A stretch of DNA of 64,000 bases from Strigops habroptila (GCF_004027225.2 NC_044278.2:3844001-3908000); one strand, 5' to 3'. Shown: positions 1-14,010, counted from the first letter of the stretch. Program-made: numbers and translations. Notes: generated by a model not told the origin, from the letters alone.

Positions 1-3000
1 CCTTAAGATCATCTAGTTCCCATGAAGTGCGTGCAGCTCTGGGCTTCATTTCTGAGCTCAATGCCACCACCGAAAGAAATGCAGAGAAAACCTTTCTGTT
101 GCCCACCCTTGCCGTAGCTTTTGCTTTGATTTTGCAGTGTCACCAGTTGCAAGTGTTTCATTTACACATGCCAAATGTTTTGGGGAGTGTAAAGACTTTG
201 GTGAGCTGTGCCAGTCCTGTAAACCTAACCTGCTGCCACCCTGTCACACCTCTCTGAGGAGGAACTGCTGCACAATCTAAGTGGCGGATCTTGCTCCCTC
301 CTCTTTTCTTAAGCTCTGAGATGAAATTCACAGTTCAAGTGACACAGGCAAAGAAAAAAGCCTCCTTTGAAGTCCCTCCCAAGGACCATTAGCTCCTGGG
401 AAGTGCTGTTTGGTAGGTGGTCTGATAAGAGGAAAGGTTTGGTGGGCTGGTAGTAAGATTGCAAAGTGAAGATGTAGGAGAGCCCATTTTAATCTTGTTT
501 CTGTCTCTGATGGACTGTTTCTGGCGAAGTCGCTTAACCTCATGGATAAAAAGAGAATGATGAGTTTAATCCTTTTTTTGTGGAGCTCTGTGGGAGTGCT
601 TGAGCAATCATTTGATCCAGTTATACTGGCCATACTTACCTTCCCAGGGCACAGCAAAGCTCTCCCTTGTGCATGAGTTAAGGGCAAGGTGCTATAAAGT
701 ATGCAGTATTACCTTGCAGATAATATTCTCCCACAGTCACTCTTTTTGAAAATATAATTTTCATAAGTAAATGAAAAACTTAATAATCATCATAATGAAA
801 TAGTAAAAGCACTGGACTATGTAAATCCCAAAGCTGTAGGGATCAAGTTGTTAACTCGCCTTCTTTATTGTCCCTTGTCTTGTCTTTAAGAGCCAATTAT
901 TTTTACTGGGCAAAGAGTGTCTGTAGAGAGTAGACACTGTTAAAAGCTAAAAATTTACTGCAGCAATATTGTGTAGATTTTGCTGTGAGCAAAAGCTGGA
1001 CAACAGAGAGATATCCTTGTTGGGGGAACAATATCCCCTCCTCTGCTCATGTAAGTGATATAATTTAATGTAGCAGCGCACACGATGGTTTATGCCATCT
1101 ATTGTTTCTATGTGGTGTCCATCTGCAAGGGTGGACGGCAAAAGATCAGAAGTTGAATCCTTCAACTCCTGGTGCTGCTGAGGTGAGGAAAGGTGAGGAT
1201 TGCTCAGGTGAGGAGACGGAGAGGTGACCACTTGCTGCCCTACTGCTTGTCAGAAGCCGTGTGAGGAGGGAGAAGGGGCGTACGAGGGTGCAAAGGATGT
1301 GCTTTGGCTCTCTCCTGCTTTGGCAGGCATACTGCAGTTGTGCTGATGTACATCCTGGTGGCTGCTTGGTATATGCAAAAGCTCTCATCTGCTGCTAGCC
1401 CAGAACTGGAGGAGCAGTAACACAGAAAATGAGCTAGTCTTTTCTGACTCCTCTTGTCTGCACTGGCAAATGTGTGGGTCTGTCTTATCTTCCGAAATGG
1501 CTTTAGTGCAGTTATTGCATTCTGGAGAAATTAGCATATGGTTTCACCCTGTGAGCACCAGGGGATTCGATGCAAGCAGATAAATTAGCGATGGGGAAAT
1601 ATTTACAGACTGTTGCACTGAAATAAGTTTTTTTGGGTTTTTTGCCCCAGACCCAGGGTGCAGACAAGGCACCATCTACCTGTGGCTCAGTGTACAGATG
1701 CGTCCAACGTCGATATGCTGTAGCACAACTGTACATGTGGAATATTCCTTCCAAGGCAGCATGACCAGTGGTGAGTGTCCTCATTTTCCCAGGTGAGTTT
1801 ATGTTGTTTGCAGGTGCCCCTGTTGCTCCTGCTGTTGTTAGCTGATGGCTGCCTTTTCACTCTGCTTGTTAGGGTAAAAATGAACACAGTTCTCCCTGGC
1901 TGTGCCCAGGCTGAGCCTTCCTTCCTGCCATGGGCATGTGCAGTCACAAACTGAGCACCTCTTTCCATCAGTTCTACCATGGTCAGGTAGTCTGGGGCTT
2001 TACTATGGCTTGTTTTCCCTAGGGAAGGCTACTAAACCAAGACACTTGCAAATTGTAAAAATCAGTGTGTACAGAACACAAAGTAAAGAAAATACAAGTG
2101 CAAGAGGAGTCCAGAAATAAAAAATGTTAATGGATCTGAGAATAATGGTAATTCACCTGCCTTAAACATGCACAGTGTTTTTTTCCAAGAGGGTGTAAAT
2201 CATAAAGATCCAAGGTTGGCAGCCACCTACAGCCAGATAATAGGGCCATTTCCTCTGCCCTTCGCTGCTGGCTGTTGCCCTGCGCAAGCTGTTTAAAGGA
2301 GGGGCTGCCCAAAGGTGCCTCCTGATCATCCTGCAGCAGCTCGATAGAGAGCTGAGGTGGCTGCCACAAGGGGGTAGGTGGCCATAGGAGAATAGCTTTT
2401 GCAAACCAGGAGAAGGAGTTTCTCTCCTAGAGCAGTGTTTTTTGGCTTGCACATATTTAGTTATTAGCGATCTGTTCTTGCAATGCCAGACCAAGGGCCT
2501 TCTAGAGCAACAGAAGAAAGCATCTCTCTCTGCTGCCAGCAAGCAAAGAAAGATTGTTGTCATCTCCCAACAGCTTTTTCTGGCTATGCAGGACTGCCTC
2601 TGACCTAGCCTTTCTCCTCATGGCTTTACTAGTCTTGGGAATTTTCCATATAGTTCCCTTTCCTCATTCCCAGACTACTGTTGTCCTCACATGCTTTGAC
2701 CTCTCAGCATGTGAGCATCTGCGGCCTTTTGTTTTCCTTCTTTGGACTCAATCAGACAAATCTTGTCTCACTCTGGTGTGACTTGGCAAAAAACACCTCT
2801 GGGTATCTTTGTGGGGTCTCAGCACTGTCTTGACAGCAGCCATGCATATTCATGCGGAGTTGTGGGCTGTGCCACTGCCTGGCCGTGCTTCTGGCTAGAG
2901 AGCTTTCTGCTGGATGTGCGCAGTCATGGGATCTTGGCACTGGGAAATGCGTATGTGACAAAGCCCAGTGCAGCCTGGCACTAATCCATCGACGTGGCCC

Positions 3001-4289
3001 TCCTGGCTTAATCATCACCTGGAACGCTACTAAAGCTGTGGAAAACAGAGCATCACACTGCAGGCCAGGCGTGCACTCCGCTCAGCTCCAGGCTGCCTTG
3101 TGACTGCCAAATTCCATGATAAAAATACCTCAGCGGGGTCGGCACCCGCTGGTGTGCCAGCCACGGGCTGCTCTCCACCAGTCCCTTTTTGAGCTACCTT
3201 TTTCTGTGGGAGGGGAAGCATCTGCTGCTCTCGAGGCTGCTCTCATCATCCTCTTGGTGATGCCACATGCTCTGAAGGACATGTGAGCATTTCACATCGC
3301 TGCTGCTTGCTCTGGCCGGTGTGCTCAGTGTGGTGGGACTCTCTGGTGCATTGACAAACACCGAGGAAATTCACTGCAGAGAGCCAGGAGGGCTGTTCCT
3401 GTGCAATCATCTTCTTTATATGAGTTTATTTCCCCAGGGATTGTTAGGAAGAAATTTTTCCCCTCTTCAGAAGGCAGGCAAGACTATCAGCAGTGATATA
3501 AATAACTGAGCTCGACACTTCATGCTAACTTTTCCCACAAGGAAGGTGACAGGAGGTCGCCATCTCTGCAGGATGTTTCTAAAATGAAGTGGAGAGCCTG
3601 ATTATGACACTGGTTTTGCTCTCCCTCACAGGGCTGACCTCTTGGCAGGTCCCAGGGGTGTGTGGAGAGGGTCCCTGAGGAAGGCTCCTTTGTGTGGTGA
3701 AGTGCGCTTTCCGGGGAGAGGGCAAAAAACAAAGTCAAAGCCATTTTATTTTTGCTCAGTTGATACGTGTGATTTTCTCAATTGGGCACGGAAGTGTGTA
3801 CCTGAAAGTTAACGGGATGTCCCAGTGAACTGGAAGTCTGGGGCCCAAGGTGTTTTGAAGAGGCTTACACACCAGACACAGGGCTGTGTGTGGAGGACAT
3901 GCAACAAGTCCATCATCTCTGAGCTACTGAATGGGGAAGTAACCATCTCCTTTAGGTATAGGGCACATGAGAAGTGGCAGCCCTGTGTAGTGAAGTACCC
4001 AGAATCGCTTGTGGCCTGCCTTCCTCCAGCTGTGTCACCTCATACCAGGTCCAGGCCAGTGTGTGGCACAACAGACTGCTGCCGTGGGCGATATGGGGGC
4101 TGAGGTCTTTCCCCCTGTGCTGACAACTGTCAGGCTGCAGCCAGACCCAAGTGGTCCCTACACTGCAAAACTGGCCACTTGCGTCTGTAGGTGCTTAGGA
4201 AGGATGCTTTCAGCTCTGTGGTGGAGGTTAGTTTAATGCTGCTTTGCTACACAGCTCTACCTTCACTTAAGGACCTCCAGTGCCCTGTT
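1..4289. other. Intergenic DNA, no gene recognised
   Basis: Single-copy noncoding sequence. The open frames present are short (up to 119 codons), overlap on both strands and resemble no family known to me. No repeat was identified. Confidence 0.6.
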
Positions 4290-4460
4290 AGCAGTAGATG
4301 CTGCCATCTTTATCTTGCAGATGGTGATCTCTGGGGTACAGGAAGGGCAAACGCCTTGTTCAAGGTCACTGTTTTAGTGGCAGTCTGGGGACAGAGCTCA
4401 GGGGTTGCAAGTTGCAAACTGGTGTCCTTTTTTGAATGCAGTACTGCCTCTTGGACTTGG
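4290..4460 (-). mobile_element. MIR-like CORE-SINE, antisense
   Basis: On the + strand: TTGCAGATGGTGATCTCTGG, GGTACAGGAAGGGCAAACGC, TTGTTCAAGGTCACTG, then GGCAGTCTGGGGACAGAGCTCAGG. This is the inverted MIR order (poly-intermediate, core, then tRNA-related head). Divergence is high. Confidence 0.6.
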
Positions 4461-5508
4461 TGATAGTGACACAACACTGGTTCTACAGCACAAGAACATT
4501 TGTTTCTACAGACTGCTGCCCTTCTCTCTTGTGCCCCAAGACAGTGCTGTCTTGGTAACCTGAACAAAATCCCTCTTGTTTTGCTAGCCTTCTACAGCAG
4601 GTACAGCTGGAAGAACCAGAAGTTCTCTTGCTTGGGGTTTTTTTGTGCTTTTCTAAGGGACAAACATCTTGTTATTGCTGGCAAAACCCGCAGCCATAGT
4701 CAGTGCCCAAAAGGAAGAAGCAGCCTTTTCAACATACACATACAGTGCTCTTTTCTTGCCAGGACCTGGTCAAGAAGCACATTGTGGGGGCACATGGCTT
4801 ACAGTGTTAAAAGATGAATAAAGTTAGAAACACACTGTCCAGCATGGGTGCAATGCTTTGAATTCCAGAGGCTTTTCACAGCTTTGTGACATAGATCGAT
4901 GCTGAAGCGCACCTCAGCCTGAATTGGCTCTTTTATATGTGTATACAACAGGCAAGTAATGACCTGTTAGGAATTTTGTCCAAGCACTATCCCTCTGGCT
5001 TCATATATATTCGTGTATGTGCTCATGGTAAGTTTCTGCCTCAAATAGGCCCGTTCTTTAGCCAAATTAGTAACTCTGATCTGCACATGGATCTGGACTA
5101 AATAGGCTTTAACAAAAAAAAAAACCCCAAACAAACCTGACATGTTTGCATAGGTTCCCTTCTAGTTCCCCAGATTCAAAGTCTTGTGCTGAACCAGTAT
5201 TAGGGAGAGTGACTGTCTCCAGTGCTCAAACCTCACAGGAGAGGCAGAGCTCTGTGTTAACAGCTCATGTCCTAGAAGACAGACATCCAGTGCTTCTCAT
5301 CTCTCTGCTCCTCCTGAGTTCACTGTCATTTCTGAACAGGTCACACTGGTATCCAGACCACTGGCCCTGCTTGCAGTTGCAGACAGCTTGTTATTCCCTG
5401 ACGAGGTGTGCTCTCCCCCTCCTCTCCAAATGTGGAAAATCTCAGCGTTCACAAAAAAGAGAGTGGGTGAGAAGATAAGGGAGTTGAATGACCTGTCACC
5501 TCCTGAGC

Positions 5509-5540
5509 ACACACACACAACCCTGACACACAGAGACACA
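5509..5540. repeat. (CA)n microsatellite, imperfect
   Basis: CACACACACACAA followed by related ACACACAGAGACACA text. Confidence 0.8.
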
Positions 5541-6934
5541 GGCAGAGGGAAATCACTCAGCACCTCCAAGTGTGTACATCAGGGATGTGTTACACACACG
5601 GATGACAGTATTATGTAGAATATTTTCACCTGAAGTGGTGGTGGAAGCTGCAGACTCTGGTTAGCTGAATTTTTATTATTTGTCTATCCAGGATTTCTAA
5701 TGCTATTTTCTGCCCCTGTCCTTGGCCAGGGTCAAATTGTGCTTTCATATATTCAAATATTAGGGCCAAGCTCTGCCTGATGTAGATGCAAGACACTAAG
5801 AACAGAAAAGACCTCGAACTCAGATAAATCAAGCTGAGGAATGAATTTGTCCCCTTGTGTTTGGAAAGCCTGAAGCAAATAGTTACATGATAGGGGTATC
5901 CAGGCTTATGCTTAGCATGCAGGGAGCGTTAATTCTCTTTGGATTCTCTATCTTTGCCTTAGAGAAAAGTGAGTCCTTATAGAGCCCAACAAACGTGACA
6001 AAACTGAACTTGGGATAAGCTAAATGAAGGCTCAGATGTGCTTTTGCTAGGAAAAAAACATCAGTTCTCTCTCTGATGTAAATGTTGCAAAGAAGCTAAT
6101 GGATATTACTTCTTTACTAACAAGATAAAGAGCATCCAGTTCAGGAGTACAGAGCTTGGTGCTCTTTCCATTTTCTTTATCTTTTCAGGGAGAGGCTATC
6201 CTATATGAATGTGCAGATGATGATAAATTGGGCAGTGCTGTACATGGGAAAGGGAACAGCCATGCAGGGCAGAGGGAGCTCTGGAAAACAGAAACATACT
6301 GAGAAATTTGGGGGGTGCTGTAGTAAAGCTGTTCCTGAGCAATGCTGAGAGAAGCTGATCTTAAGCACTGCTTCGTCAGTGGGGGAGGCTGGTATGAGGA
6401 GATGTGGCAGTGATGGCAGGCATCACGTTGGGCCCGATATAGCAGGAAAAAGCCTGCCCATGTGAATTTAGGCTGGGTAGTAGACGTCGCATGAGATACA
6501 ACTTGTTATAGTGTTGAAACAAAACAGACTGGAGAGGTAGTGGGAGAGGGAGAGGGCTCTCATTCACTTTTCACATCCTTTCTTCCCTCCTCCCTGCCTA
6601 GCGTCTCCCTGCCTGTCGCTTTCCCATTGCTCTCCTACAGTCAAGCTCCCCCTGCAGAGCCTTGCCGAAGTTTTTTGGCAGTTTTGACCACTTAACTCTC
6701 TACAGCACCAAGACTGCTAATGCTTTCAGCTTTAGAAAGGGGAAATTTTCAGTGACTATCTGCTTCCCACTTAGTACCACCTTGTCAAATGTAATTTCTT
6801 CCTTCTTTCAATAAATCTGTAGGATTCTCTTCACACTCCAGCCCCATTGCTGCGTCCTTGCCTCAAGTATTTAATTTCTCATCCAGGGTGAAGTCTGGCT
6901 GTAGCTTGTGAGTGGATTATTTTATATACTCAAT

Positions 6935-6966
6935 GTGTGTATGTATATATATATATATGTGCACAC
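6935..6966. repeat. (TG)n/(TA)n microsatellite
   Basis: GTGTGTATG followed by an uninterrupted TA run, ending in GTGCACAC. Confidence 0.85.
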
Positions 6967-7354
6967 CCCTTCCCCCTCCTTTAAAAGCAACTAATATTAA
7001 ATTTGCAAAACCCAGAAGCAGAGAGTTAGGAAATGCCAGCGTTACTGTTCTCAGTAATCTTAACTCGATCTCTTTGTGCCTGTGCCTCATAGCTATGAGT
7101 CTTTAACCACATCCTCACATTGTCACCTCATTCTTTGCACAGGATGCTTGCCTTGTTCTGTGCCAGCCTGGCTGGGGCTTTCTTGAACAGCAACTATTCA
7201 ATGTTTTGTTTTCTCCTCATTGTTCAGTGGGTGGCCTGTGCCCCATTTACTGTACATTATTCAAGTCCAGTTCTAAAGAGAGAATTATTAGTTTCCTCAT
7301 GGGTTTTCCTATGGCTTTCATCACAACAGTATCTGATTGCTTCACAATTATTAA

Positions 7355-7475
7355 CTGACTTATTATCGTTACCACACAGAAGTGAGGAGATTGTATTAGA
7401 TCAACTTCACAGCTGAGGAACTAAGGCAATGAGAGATTAGGATAAAAAAAAGTTCATTAATTTTGGAAGCTGTTT
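7355..7475 (-). mobile_element. MIR-like CORE-SINE fragment, antisense
   Basis: CTTCACAGCTGAGGAACTAAGG then CAATGAGAGATTAGGAT resembles the inverted MIR core (cagatgaggaaactgaggc, then agagaggtta). Only about 60 bases are convincing. Confidence 0.45.
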
Positions 7476-10019
7476 GGTGATATTGCTAATCTCGGTTGGT
7501 TTTTCTTTCCAGTCTGCTTAGAACTATATATGTATGTTCAAAGCAGAGCTCTGTCTGGTTAATGCTGGAGTGGGAGAGTTTATCACTTCCACCAGTTGAA
7601 CCACATGTAGAAGTCAGATATCCAGAAGGCAAGAGGTACCACTGAGGGGGCATTTGTGAGGAAACACGGCTTAAGTCATTTGCCCCGTCATGACTCCGGG
7701 AAACTGGAGTAAGAAGCAAGAATTAACCCTGGTCCCCTTGGATATCTTTATCTCATTGTAAACTGGAGACAGTTTTTCTCCCATTCCACTATTCCCTCCT
7801 TTCTTCACCAGACATCTGAATGCAGCCCAAGACCCTGGAGCTCTGCAGCAGTCACCCTGCTGGACTGCTTCACTTCCCGAGCGACCCTGTGCCCTGACCA
7901 AGGCATCTGTCAGCTTTTCTGCTTCTAAGGGAGAGGAGTTTCATGTGGAAACTCTCAGCCATTCTCAAGGCATGCCCGTAATGACAAAGATAGTGAAGAA
8001 AGACTGAAATGTAAGTGTAAACCCCTTAGTTCTTATATTAAAAACAACTGGTCCCTCTTTAAAGATACACTAGAGACTTAGAAGTGTGCATCTCTATGCT
8101 CATTACTTACTGTGTGGTATGAATATTTCTTTGTTTCAGGAAAGAGCTGGCATGCTGGAGTATTGTTCATAGAGATCTCTCTGTTGCTTATCAATAGACA
8201 TAAAATTCATATTTTCCCCCCTCCCTCTTTATGAATTATTATCCCAAAGAGTGAAGTTTCTCTGGTGCCTTCCAGGAACTATTTCTAATTTTAAGCCTCT
8301 GTCCTTGTGCCTCATACAACGGCACCCGAGGTGTGGAGCAGTGTCTGAAATGTGCTCCCTAATGACACAGTATAGTGCTGAATTACTCATTCCTTCTCGT
8401 CTATTTTCAATGCTGCGAGATAAGTCAGAAAACAAGGGCAAACGTGCAGGATGTGTGAAATCTGTCTGAAGGTCAACAAGAGAAGAGAGGCTGGGGTATG
8501 GAGTTCTCTGTTTTCAGGCAAGCCTTAAATATTTCATGTGAAAGCCCGTAATACTAAAATATTATGATAATATATACTGTTGAGTGGAAAAAACCCAACA
8601 ACCCCAAATAGTTATAGTAGCACAAATACTTAACATAGTTCCCAAGCGACTGGAACCTGATGAGTATTTTAAACCCTGAAGCCTCGTGAATTCTCCTAAA
8701 CTACTGTTCTGCTCCCAAGGAAAGGAGGAAGAAAGTTAGAAACCTGCGCTCTTCTCAGAGTAGATTCTGGAGGGACCAGCAGATGCAGATTTTTATGGCT
8801 TCTGGTGCAAATACTGAATACTGTGAGACTTCTGCATAACAGGTTAACCCTTTCCTAGCTGCACATGCATCTGCACACGTTATATGCATTCTTTAGCCTT
8901 AAAGAGAGGATTACACAGGCAGCAATAGGGAAAAACTCTCACACATACTGCTTCACCAAGGTATTTTGAGGGGTTTATTAGCATGGAGGAATTGTTCAAA
9001 GATTAAGGCTTATTCAGCCCATGACTTTTTTAGATGAGGTTTGTCCAGAAGTGCTTCATACGTGATCCTCTGATGGTTTATACAGTATTTCAAGGACAGA
9101 GGCGCTGCCTCAGTTTACCGAAGCCATTAAAATCAGTGCGCCACAAAGCTCATTAGACATGACAAATGACCAGTAAAACGACCCTTTAGGAAATCGAAGG
9201 AGCCACCACAGATCAGAGGTGACAATTAGCAGGCAACCTCTACACTCATTGTGATTGCTTCCTTCCAGGTGCGTGTATAGGGGTACTGTGTTTTCAAGCT
9301 GGGCTGTTCTTTGAAACATGCGGTGGCAAAGCTGAAAGTATTAAATTATGGAAATGTAATTGAATAATTATTCCAAGTGCAAAAAGGGGAAAAAAGAGTT
9401 ATGAGGCAAATGAAAAGAAGCAGCAGCTGCTAGAGGGAGAGGGCGTTTGCTCCTTTAGGTCTGCGTGCCAATTTGAGGCTGCCCTGGGCAGTGTTGGGAT
9501 GGAGAAGAAAGGCATTCCCCCCGTGGCGCATGCAGTACGGGTGACAGGGAGATAGGAGCAAGGCACTTCTCTACGTTTGAGTTACACTCCCAGGCTCCGT
9601 TGTCACACACCAGCCAGGACGCAACACTTTCAAGGGAAAGAAACTGCAATATTTTGAAACCATCCTGCATGCTTTGGAATATAGGCAGCTCACGCAGACA
9701 CTTGATAAAGTGTTTATACCCTGAGAGCCTCTCATAGGTAAGAGTTCCCTTCACCACTCTCCCCTGAGCAGCCTGACAACATGCTGAAATGGGATCTGAC
9801 AGAAACTGCAATTTGCACATTATACTGTCTGAGGATACGTGGGGCTCTTATCCTGCTTTCCTGTACTTTGAAATGTATCGGTATCCATGTTCATTGCAGG
9901 GAGGCTTCCTCATAATTTCTGTAGCTGCCTGTGGCAAAAAGAGTTTAATTCCTGAAATGTCCCAAGCCCATCTCATTACTAGTGGGAATGCTTGGGAGGG
10001 AAATTGAAAGAAAAAGTAA

Positions 10020-10510
10020 ATTTCTAAAGTTATTTTTGTCCATCCTTCTTTTCCTGCCTCATCAAGTCCTCCTCTCCCCTCATGCTGTTTTCCCCTTGAG
10101 TGTAACAGCTTGATCTGCCATCGATGCTTCTGCAGTTCTGTTATTTCCCCCTCATGGTTACTTACCTGATTTCCAGTATCTTGTCTTCTGTCTCCTCTCC
10201 TTCCTTTAGCACTTTTCCTTTCTGCAGTTGAGTTGGACTCCTCGTTCTTCTCAGTTGCTTGGTTTTATTCCTTTAGTAGGTTCTCTCTCTTCCCCTGTCT
10301 TTCTCCACCCCCTTTCTGTGTCACTTTGTCTTCCCCACTGCCTCTCTGCCTTTCCCCCTCTTCATTCTTCACCTAATTTTCTTGCCTCTCCCACACCCTC
10401 CAGCTTAATCTTTCTATTTTCAAACCTAGTTTCCTGTTGTTTTCCCTTTAAAGACCACCCTCTCCATTCCCAGTCTCTCTCCGTGCCACCCTCCCCATGC
10501 CGACAGGATT
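10020..10510. repeat. Pyrimidine-rich low-complexity tract
   Basis: A roughly 490-base stretch dominated by C and T on the + strand, with short TCTCC, CTTCC and CCTCTC runs and few purine clusters. Open frames here on either strand are composition artefacts. Confidence 0.7.
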
Positions 10511-11030
10511 CACTCGCTGCCGGCTTTGCGTTGTCCCTTCCAGTTGCCGCTACCACTGTTCCTCGCACCTCCTCCCCCAGATAACATGCTGTGGTCTAAG
10601 CCTTCCTTAAATGAAAAGAGACAGGGTTGCCCCACAGTTACACCGGCCAGACCCTGGGAAGCTTTTTGCATGCAAGACGTCAATGAACGACATTTTTCTG
10701 ACTCATTCGCTCTTAGTCTGGCAAAGCCCAGTTCATGTGGAGCAGAGACCTCCACCTCTTCAAATAACATAGGACTTGCTCTACTGGCCTGGGTCAGGGT
10801 ACCAGCACAGCTGCAGCCTTATCCCACAGGGCACTGGATGCTTCCCAAGAGGGTTTTACTGATAAATAGAGAATAACCTGCCTGTCAAGAGAGGTGTTTT
10901 TGACACACCAACCTACCACCACCTCCCCACACCTACACAAATGGGCATTTGGGCCTTTCTAAAAAATGCTTTTGGCACACTGTCTGAAGGCCTTGTATCT
11001 CATGTATGTGTCAAGTCGAGCCTCTGACTC

Positions 11031-11064
11031 CTCGGCACATCAGGCACATCTCGGCACATCAGGC
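11031..11064. repeat. Direct repeat, 15-bp unit, 19-bp period
   Basis: CTCGGCACATCAGGC occurs at 11031-11045 and again at 11050-11064, separated by ACAT. It appears to be a small replication-slippage duplication. Confidence 0.9.
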
Positions 11065-12700
11065 CCGAGAGAGGAGGGTGATTCAGAGATGCGTTCTGGT
11101 TTGATAAAGGCTGGTCTCAAAGAACCAGTGTCAGGAGAATGAGATTTGCACAGAAGACTCTGCTACTCTGAGGACTGGCTTGCTGTGCACAAGCTTTCAT
11201 GGGTGTCCTTCCAGCAATCCTTCCTGGGCTAGATATCTTCCATCCAGAACAAAATTGCCCAGTGGCCCCTATGCTAGCGTAGATCATGAAGCAAAAGCAG
11301 TTCAGAGACTAAAACATGGGGCTGGCAACTCTTCTAATGTAATCATTGTTCTCTCACTAATTTATTAGCCCCTTTAGTCTCAAGATTGAAAGGCAGCCTA
11401 TGCAGGGACAGTGCTGGGCAGAGGCTACCTCTGGAGGTCTGTCCTATGTGGACACTTTCACTTTGAAGCTAAGACTGCAACTCCTTTTCAAGAGGCCTGA
11501 ATCCTTGCTGATGGTTAGTGCAGGACATACAGTTCACAGCAAATTCCCATAGCAGCTTAATGAGCTTCTGGTATGGAGAAACCCCCAGTCATTTGCTTCA
11601 TTTCTAACTTCAATGAAAGGCCTTCTCTGACTTCAAAGAAAACGGGAATGTTTTTGGAGTCATTTCTCTCTCTCCTGCCTCGCAATTGCATATCCGTGAT
11701 GGAGTTTCATGGGAAGGAGAATATCGCTGTGCTCTTTTATCTTTCTGGAGTAATTTCCATAAGGCATTATTTTGTAAAGTCCTGTTGATTTTGTGCCAGT
11801 GAAATTGCCAAGGACTTCATGATAAAGTGTCCAAAAAAAAAGTGTTAATAATACAGATCTATCTCACAGATGGCTTTGCGATAGGCTAGCTAAGGCTTGT
11901 CAAGTGTTTCTCACGTGCTATAGAGAAGCAGGTCCTGCGAGTGAGCTGTCTGAAATGTAATCCCTCCCTGCATGGCTGACACTTTGCAGTATGCTCAGGG
12001 TAATCAGGTCTGATTCTCACTGCTCACTCCTTTGTGTTTCCTCTGCTGGTATTGTTCCTGTGCGGCATACTCATTCTCCTACAGAGTTAATCTCTGAATC
12101 CAGCAGATACAGTCTAGTTCTGTTGAATGAATGAGGGAGGGGAGAAGGTTTCTGTCCGATATATGCATCGTGCACGGGAGGTAACCGTTACAAGCTTTTT
12201 TTTGGTGATGGTGGTAACTGTTTGAATTTTGATGCACAGAAAGGAAATGGGTGAAGGCAGACAGGGAGGCAGAAGATAGAAAGGTGAGCAGAGATATTAT
12301 ATGGGTACTTCAGCCAGCCCCTCAATGTGCCATCCCTTGTCTTTGCTACTGCACCCCTTTCAAGGGAAAACAAAGGTGTCATGGCAGCTTCTCCAGCTCC
12401 ACAGCTAGAGAAATAGCTGTTTTCTCACTGGTAAACTGGGAAGAAGGATTTTTCCTCCCCTCCCAAGAGACTGCTATGCAAAACTTGTATGACTTGAGTG
12501 AGGAGAGCAAGTGGAAGAGAATGCTCCCGCAGACAGTGGGAATGAGAACAGCTGACAGCTTGCCATGTGCAGCTTGCAGATCTCAGCAGTTTATGATGCT
12601 GTGGAACAGATTTTGAGAGAAAGGAGAAATAAAGCCAGGAGGTAAGGGGAAAATAAGGCAACATGTACCATCTTTCGATTAAAGGTAAATACCTTTCTTG

Positions 12701-14010
12701 GGGTAAGATCCCTGACCCTCTAGGTAAAGGAAACATAGCGGACCTTATCTACCTGGACTTCAGTAAGGCATATGGTAAGGTGTCCCAGAAGTGTCCCAGA
12801 AGAAGCAAATGAGTGGAGAAGATTCAGGTGAAGAAGAAGACAGGGATTATTAGAGAAATCCTCAAGCGGGTAAGAGGCTGACAGGATTGAGACACCAGTT
12901 CCCTAATGGGTTGAGGGGAAATGATCTCTGAGGTTGCTCAAAGATTGCTCTTAGGACTGATCTTTTTAATATTTGTGTTAATTACCTTGGCACGGAAAGT
13001 AGAAATGCTGATGAAATCTGCTGAGGGAACAGAGCCAGGAGGTGTTGTCAGGGCAGAGGTGGATTCCAGCACCAGGAGAGTGGAACTGGGGTGATCAAGG
13101 TGGGGTTAAATGGGAAAGCACAAAGTCACACGCTAGGGGAACTTACTGCTCAGAGAGTATCAGAAATCTCTCTTAGCAACTGGGGGTTCCTAGCTGGCAG
13201 GACTGAGACAGGGAAGAGCCCCGGGTGAAGGTCGCCAAAGGAGGAGATACCAGCGATGCTATGCAGGGGTGAAAAAGGCAAGTGAGCTTTCAGGACGTAG
13301 CAGTATTTTCAGTTGCAGCGAGTGAGATGAATGTGATCCAAGAGGATGTGAGATTCCGCCAGAATAGTGTGTGCAGCGCTGCTCACCCACATTCAAGATA
13401 TTCAGCCTGGAACAGGTGCAGAGAAAGGCAACAGGGTGATCAGAGGGACGAAGGGTGTCTCTTGCCCAAGAGTATGTTTAGTTATCAGCCACAGAAACGA
13501 CTGCAGAGAGATGCATGAGCCGACTGGAAAATAGATGCAGTATCAGTTTGAGCTTTTCTGCCTTAATTGTTTTGCACTGAACTTCATGCTAGTGCAGCTA
13601 CCCAAAGTAATTAAAACATGGTGTGATGTGCCTGCAGGGTGAATAATATAAGGGAGCTTAGTTACTTAGTGGCAGAACAAAGGTTAAGAGAGGAGAGAGT
13701 TGCTGCCTATAAATGCTTTTAGGAACTGGGGGTTGGGAAACTAAGTGCTAGGGAGAGAGGATAGCTACATAAGCTAAAGGACAATGAAAAGAATAAATAG
13801 ATATAAATTGGCCATGAATGAATTTAGGTTGGAAATCAGAAGGTTTCTAAGCAACAGAGCAGGGAAGGAGGTGCTGGAAGAGCATTCTAGTAGCACAAGT
13901 GACAGTGGAAACCTAATGAGATTTAGAACAGAGCTTAGTAAGTTTAGAAAAGGCCATTTGTTTTGTACTTGCCTGTTATTCAAAGGGATTGAACCCGATA
14001 AGCCAAGAGG
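12701..14010 (+). mobile_element. Ancient, heavily mutated CR1 LINE fragment (RT domain to 3' region)
   Basis: From about 12701 the sequence follows the amniote CR1 ORF2 pattern. A frame at 12741-12780 reads DLIYLDFSKAYGKV, the CR1 reverse transcriptase block usually seen as LDFSKAFDTV. Further pieces follow in the right order: CTTGGCAC near 12988, a worn GTGAAAAAGGC segment near 13270, TGGAACAGGTGCAGAGAAAGGC near 13410, and then the ORF2 end with AGCTAAAGGACAATG and ATAAATTGGCCATGAATGAATTTAGG near 13770-13830. About 100 bases near 13525-13640 do not fit and may be an insertion. Stops and frameshifts are frequent, so the copy is dead. It was identified by eye from remembered consensus text, not by alignment. 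Confidence 0.75.

Larger units (their letters stand above)
4461..12700. other. Intergenic DNA, no gene recognised
   Basis: Apart from the MIR-like piece at 7.4 kb, two microsatellites, the C/T-rich tract at 10.0-10.5 kb and the direct repeat at 11.03 kb, I see nothing that can be named. Frames of 118-121 codons at 9.5, 10.2 and 12.3 kb have no family features. Confidence 0.6.
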
